From Eulemur rufifrons (Eukaryota > Chordata > Mammalia > Primates > Lemuridae): DNA of 64,000 bases. The stretch is from positions 47,202,001 to 47,266,000 of the forward strand of contig NC_091010.1 of assembly GCF_041146395.1 (NCBI RefSeq), read 5' to 3'. The stretch's first letter is position 1. Every line of letters begins with the position of its first letter. Below, one piece after another: positions 59,336 through 64,000 of this stretch. Below the pieces are notes generated by a model. That model searched no databases. It was not told where the DNA came from and was given only the letters and a program-made list of their open reading frames with translations. A program made the translations under genes and the position numbers.

Positions 59336-59338
59336 CAA

Positions 59339-59341
<3 letters not shown>

Positions 59342-59369
<28 letters not shown>

Positions 59370-59370
59370 A
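59342..59370. repeat. (AAAT)n microsatellite
   Basis: About seven AAAT units are read directly. Confidence 0.9.
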
Positions 59371-59504
59371 CAAAAAAGGGCTTTGTCTGGGTTCCTCTTA
59401 AGCAAAAATGATGCCCACAATCTTGAAAGTTCTTGCATTTTGTCAAACAATTTACTCTAAATCCTCTTTCCCTTTTTTCTTCAGCAGACATTATATATCT
59501 ATTT

Positions 59505-59665
59505 ATTTTTCAAATTGTTTGTCTCTCCCACTAGAAGGTAAGCTCCATGAAGGCAGGAGCATGGAACTTGTTCATCAGTGTCCCTAGCTCCAAGAACAAT
59601 GCCTGGTCTGTAGCAAGGGCTCAAGAAACATTTATCGCATTTTGTATGAATGAGTGAATGAGGCA
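59505..59665 (+). mobile_element. L2 3' end fragment
   Basis: AAGGTAAGCTCCATGAAGGC, GAACAATGCCTGGTCTGTAG and TGTATGAATGAGTGAATGAG match the L2 3' terminus. Confidence 0.75.
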
Positions 59666-60787
59666 AAATTTAGGCCACCCTTTCCTGACCTCATATTCTG
59701 GTTCCCAACCGTTACTAGTTTTTTCAGTTAAGATATAATTATCATACAATAAAATGTACACATCATAATTACTCAGTTTGATGAATCTTGACAATTGTAC
59801 ATAAGTAACCACCACCCAAAACAAGACATAGAACATTTCCATCATGAAAAACTTCCCTTGGGCCACTTTCAAAATCAATTCTCACTATCCCAGGCAACCG
59901 TGTTCTGATTTCTATCACTACGGATTGCCTTTTCCTTTTACTGGATTTCATATAAGGGAGTCATTCGTTATGCACTTTCTGTAATCATCCATGTTGCATG
60001 TATTTGTAGTTTTTTCTCTTTTTTAAACAAAAATTTATTAGAGTAGTTTTAGGTTCACAGCAAAATTAAGCAAAAGGTACAGAGATATCCCATATACTCC
60101 TTACCCCCACACATCCATAGCCTCCTCCATTATCAACATCTCCCACCAAAGTGGCACATTTGTTACAATTGATGAACGCATGTTGACACGTCATTGTCAA
60201 CCAAAGTCCATCATTTACATTAGGGCTCACTCTTGGTGTACATTCTATGGGTTTTGACAAATGTATGGTGACATGTGTCCACTATTATAATATCAGACAG
60301 AATAGTTTCACTGTCCTAAAATTTCTCTGTGCACCACCTATTTCTTCCTCCCTTCCTGCTAGCGCCTGGCAGCCATTGATCTTTTTACTGTCTCCATAGT
60401 TTTGCCTTTTCTGGAATATAGCTGGAGAAACAAAACAAAACAAACAAACAAACAAAACAGAACATAGTTGGAATCATACAGTATGTAGATTTTTTAGATT
60501 TGCTTCTTTCACTTAGTAACATGCATTTAAGTCCCCCCCATGTCTTTGCATGGCTTGGTAGCTCATTTCTTCTAGCACTGAACAATATTCCATTATGTCA
60601 TGGTTTATGTATGCATTCATCTCCTGAAGGATGTCTTGGTGACTTCCCAGTTTTAGCAAATATAAACAAAGCTTCTATAAACATCTGTATGCAGGTTTTT
60701 GTGTGGACATAGGTAACTCCTTTGGGTAAACAGCAAAGAGCACAATTACTATATCATGTGATAAGAATGTTTCATTTTCATTTTCTC

Positions 60788-61086
60788 TTTTTTTTTTTTT
60801 TTTTTGAGACAGGGTCTCACTCTGTCACCCAAGCTGGAGTGCAGTGGTGTGATCATAGGTCACTGCAGCCTTGAACTCCTGTGCTCAAGTGATCCTCCCG
60901 CTTCAGCCTTCTGAGTAGTGTGGTGGCGTCTGCCACCATACCCGGCTAATTTTTCTATTTTTTTGTAGAGATGGGGTCTTCCTATGTTGCTCAGGCTGGT
61001 CTTGAACTCCTGGCCTCAAGTGATCCTCCCACTTCAGCCTCCCAAAGTGCTAGGATTACAGGCGTGAGCCACTGCACCCGCCCTAG
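60788..61086 (-). mobile_element. Dimeric Alu in the L1
   Basis: Poly-T, GAGACAGGGTCTCACTCTGT, AGTGCAGTGGTGTGATCATA, and a left arm ending GAGCCACTGCACCCGCCC. Confidence 0.92.
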
Positions 61087-61608
61087 ACCCTACCTCTATT
61101 TAAAAAAAAAAAAGTCACTGCCAAACCCAAGGTCACCTAGATTTTTCTCCTATGTTATCTTTTACGAGTTTTATAGTTTTATATATTTACATTTAGGTCT
61201 ATAATCAATTTGGAGTTAATATTTGTGAAGGATGTAAGATCTGTGTCTAGATTCATTTTTTTATATGTAGATGTCCAGTTGTTCCACCACCATTTGTTGA
61301 AAAGACTATCTTTTTTCCATTGTATTGCCTTGCTCCTTTGTCAAAGATCTGTTGCTTATATTGATATGGGTCTATTTTGGGGCTCTCAATTCTATTCCTT
61401 TGATCTATTTGTCTATTCTTTCACCAATACCACAGTCTTGATTAATGTAGCTTTATAGTAAGTCTTAAAGTTGAGGAGTGTCAGTCCTCCAACTTTCTTC
61501 TTCTCCTTTAATATTGTGTTGACTATTCTGAATCTTCTGCCTCTCCATATAAACTTTAGAATCAATTTGCTGATGTTTACAAAGTAACTTGGTGGAATTT
61601 ATTTTTAT

Positions 61609-61740
61609 TTTTTATTTTTTTGAAACAGGGTCTCACTATGCTGCCCAGGCTGGTCTCGAACCCCTGGCCTCAAGTGATCCTCCTGTCTTGGCTTCCCAAA
61701 GTTCTAGGATTACAGGTGTGAGCCAATGCACCTGGCCTTT
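61609..61740 (-). mobile_element. Alu arm in the L1
   Basis: Single antisense arm from TTTTGAAACAGGGTCTCACT to GCCAATGCACCTGGCC, inserted in L1 ORF2 sequence. Confidence 0.88.
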
Positions 61741-61902
61741 GCTCGGGTTTTGATTGGGACTACATTGAATCTATAGATCATGTTGGGAAGAACTGACATC
61801 TTGGCTATTTTGAGTCTTCCTATCCATGAACATGGAATATCTTTCAATTTATTTAGTTCTTTGATTTCTTTCACCACAGTTTTGTAGTTTTCCTCATATA
61901 GT

Positions 61903-61922
61903 TTTTTTTTTTTTTTTTTTTT
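61903..61922. repeat. Poly-T tract
   Basis: A run of about 20 T at the left side of unique sequence, next to the L1 fragment. Confidence 0.8.
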
Positions 61923-61924
61923 AA

Positions 61925-62656
61925 TGTATAAGGGGCAAGAAGACCTATTTTCTATATGGTGCAGTATTTCTTAGTACTTTGATCAGAAAAATCCAAAGTC
62001 TACCATATTGTAGATGATCTGGAATTCCAGACTATCTCTTAGACTATAGGCTTCAAAATCTCGGCTTGTCACATTGGACCAGGTTTGCCCAGGAGATAAA
62101 CCTACAGCTGGAACAGCAAAGGTGCTGAGAGAGGAACCCTGTCCTCCTATCTGGGTCTGTGGGTGAGAGTTACTGACATAGACAGTAGAGGGAATAGATG
62201 GATACCTTATACTCATCAGGAAAACAGTTCTGTGATCTGGGCTGTGCCATAAGTATCAATCAGAGTACAAAGCAGGAACTGAGGCCTCTGGGCTGTGCAA
62301 GTGGGGATCTTGCATTTCACATGTGGGACTCTCGGTGAAGATACAGTTCCACGCCCAGTTGGAAAGGTCTATAGACTGAGGTGGAAGGGAGCTGTGGAAA
62401 TCTGAAACCACAGGAAGAAAAGAATAAGGATTAGTGGATAATCTGAGTGAGGTGGGCATATTCTTCATGGCTGAAAGAATCTGGTTTGGTTGATTTGGTG
62501 ATTGTTGTTGCTGCTGCTTCTTCAATTTGACTCACCTGTTCCTGAACCAAACCTGGAATGCAGGAAGAGACCAAATTGTGGTCCATTCATAGAGAAGGCA
62601 TTTGAGGAAACAAAACAAACAGGAAAACAGTTGGAGACAACCTTTTCCAACATAGG
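61925..62656. other. Intergenic stretch without recognised element
   Basis: Mixed-composition sequence; nothing nameable is seen apart from a short GTT/GCT run near 62503-62520. Confidence 0.45.
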
Positions 62657-62668
62657 TTTGCACTTCTG

Positions 62669-62972
62669 TGCTGGGCACGGTGGCTCACATCTGTAATCCT
62701 AGCACTCTGGGAGGCTGCAGGGGAGGATAGCTTGAAGTCAGGAGTTCGAGACCAGCCTGAGCCAGAGTGAGACCCCCATGTCTACTGAAAATAGAAAAAA
62801 TTAGCCGGGCATGGTGGCATGTGCCTGTAGTCCCAGCTCGTTGGAAAGCTGAGGCAGGAGGATGGCTTGAGCCCAGGGGTTTGAGGTTGCTGTGAGCTAG
62901 GCTGATGCCACAGCGCTCTAGCCCAGGAAACAGAGTGAGACTCTGTCTCAAAAAAAAAAAAAAAAAAAATGA
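62669..62972 (+). mobile_element. Dimeric Alu with target-site duplication
   Basis: Sense Alu from GCTGGGCACGGTGGCTCAC to a poly-A of about 19. The linker is short here. TTTGCACTTCTG is repeated at 62657-62668 and 62973-62984. Confidence 0.92.
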
Positions 62973-62984
62973 TTTGCACTTCTG

Positions 62985-64000
62985 GCCCAATCCTGAATAT
63001 GAACAATTCTCTGCCTATAAGCTCCAGACCCAGGGACCCAGGGATACTTAAGAAGGACTGAATAAATAGGGAGATCATTTCCTGTGACTTCCTGCTATCG
63101 ACACCTTACTTGCTTAAGATAGCTAAAGGGGGCTGTTTTTTCTTGCTCTTCTGTGTTGAAGAATCAAAATGAAATTTAAAAACTGCCATGGTACTTACTT
63201 TGTACCCCTTTTCACAGAGGAAAGTTTATAGCTCCAAGCTCCATTCCCCAAGCATATTTTGTACTTTCCTCTTATATGCTATAATATCTATCAGCTAAGT
63301 CAATATAAATTCTCTTGTATACATCGACTGATAGATCATATACTTATTTATAATTTCTAATTTCTCACTGACCTAATACTTCTTGATACCAAGGCTTGTG
63401 CTTTTCCCATAATATTATTCCTATTAGGCAGTCTTATTTTGTGGGCAGTAGTGAGCTACCGAGAATTTTAAAGCAGTATGTGACACAATCATAGCCATGT
63501 GATATGTGCAGCACAAACCAGTCACCATTCTATCGTAGTTATCAACAGTGGCATGGGCTCTGACCATTTTTCTCTGAAATCCTCTCTCCTTAATCCAGAC
63601 CTCCTCTGGACTCCCAAAGCTATCCCCATAGTGCAGCACTCTATCTTCAGAGAAATACAAATTTCTAGTCTACATTCTTGTCTTAACACAACTCCCCTTT
63701 CTTTCTCTGGCAGAAAATGAATAATACAGCACCTGGCCTAAGGCACAACACCAGCAGTAAGTAATAATACCAGCAGTAAGTAATAATACCAGCAGTAATA
63801 TACCAGAGTCTAAGTAGGAGGGCAGTTTCCAGAGAACCCTGACTTTTTAGATTGGTCCCTGATGAAGTCCAGGATGTAGAGGAAACAAGAATCAGACATA
63901 CCTAGACAGATAAAAAGAAAGAAAGCTTGTCTCAATGGTAGAGTCATCTTTAGCCACAATTAAGGATACACTCCAAAAGAAATCCTGAATCTTCTTCCTT
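62985..64000. other. Right-edge intergenic stretch
   Basis: No gene is recognised. A 19-bp tandem repeat lies at 63750-63801. The first exon of SCD, expected next from the human order, was looked for and not found, so it should lie beyond the edge. Confidence 0.5.
63750..63801. repeat. 19-bp tandem repeat, 2.7 copies
   Basis: ACCAGCAGTAAGTAATAAT is repeated exactly at 63750-63768 and 63769-63787 and partially at 63788-63801. Confidence 0.9.

Larger units (their letters stand above)
59710..61920 (-). mobile_element. L1, reverse orientation, split by two Alus
   Basis: The 3' UTR is at about 59710-60780 (GTTTTGACAAATGTATGGTG, CCATAGTTTTGCCTTTTCTG) and the ORF2 end at about 61110-61905 (TTCCACCACCATTTGTTGAA, TATGGGTCTATTTTGGGGCT, ATCTTGGCTATTTTGAGTCT), consistent with one antisense L1. 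Alus at 60788-61086 and 61609-61740 interrupt it. The frames are broken. Confidence 0.85.

Noticed and set aside
62985..64000. First exon of SCD at the right edge
   Set aside because: Expected from synteny, but no sequence matching its N-terminus or a CpG-rich promoter is present in the window.

Overview
The window is nuclear DNA from a mammal, most likely a strepsirrhine primate and probably a lemur. Multi-exon genes with GT-AG introns, L1, L2, MIR, hAT and MaLR relics, and many dimeric Alu elements are present. The intact Alus carry the A-rich TATATATAG linker and the GACGCCACGGCACTC right arm that I associate with lemuriform Alus. The species call is inference. The segment corresponds to the human 10q24 order CWF19L1 - BLOC1S2 - PKD2L1 - SCD; only the two middle genes have coding sequence here.

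Layout. 1-915 is intergenic sequence with L1 and L2 remains. 915-6640 holds BLOC1S2 on the minus strand: five coding exons joining to exactly 142 codons, with a TATA-less CpG-island promoter (ETS, NRF1 and YY1-like sites). About 7760-42800 holds PKD2L1 on the minus strand: sixteen coding exons joining to 796 codons, each with a GT-AG junction and consistent phase. Intron 2, at 23.2 kb, is more than half of the gene and holds most of its repeats. From 42.8 kb to the end is at least 21 kb of intergenic DNA in which I recognise no gene. SCD would be expected beyond the right edge; I looked for its first exon and did not find it.

Function. BLOC1S2 is a small coiled-coil subunit of BLOC-1 and BORC, which act in biogenesis and positioning of lysosome-related organelles. 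PKD2L1 (polycystin-L, TRPP family) is a tetrameric calcium-permeable cation channel. The predicted protein keeps the six membrane segments, the extracellular polycystin domain with its glycosylation sites and cysteine pair, the LGD filter, the EF-hand and the C-terminal coiled coil. Its last residues are changed: compared with the human protein as I remember it, one base is missing in the last exon, giving a different and shorter tail. The genes are neighbours on one strand but have no evident shared pathway.

No novel multi-gene system is visible. The points most worth checking are the PKD2L1 C-terminal frameshift, a 21-bp minisatellite beside the exon 11 splice donor, a mariner-like palindromic MITE in intron 4, two CTCF-like motifs in the same orientation, and an unresolved stretch at 46.6-49.5 kb.
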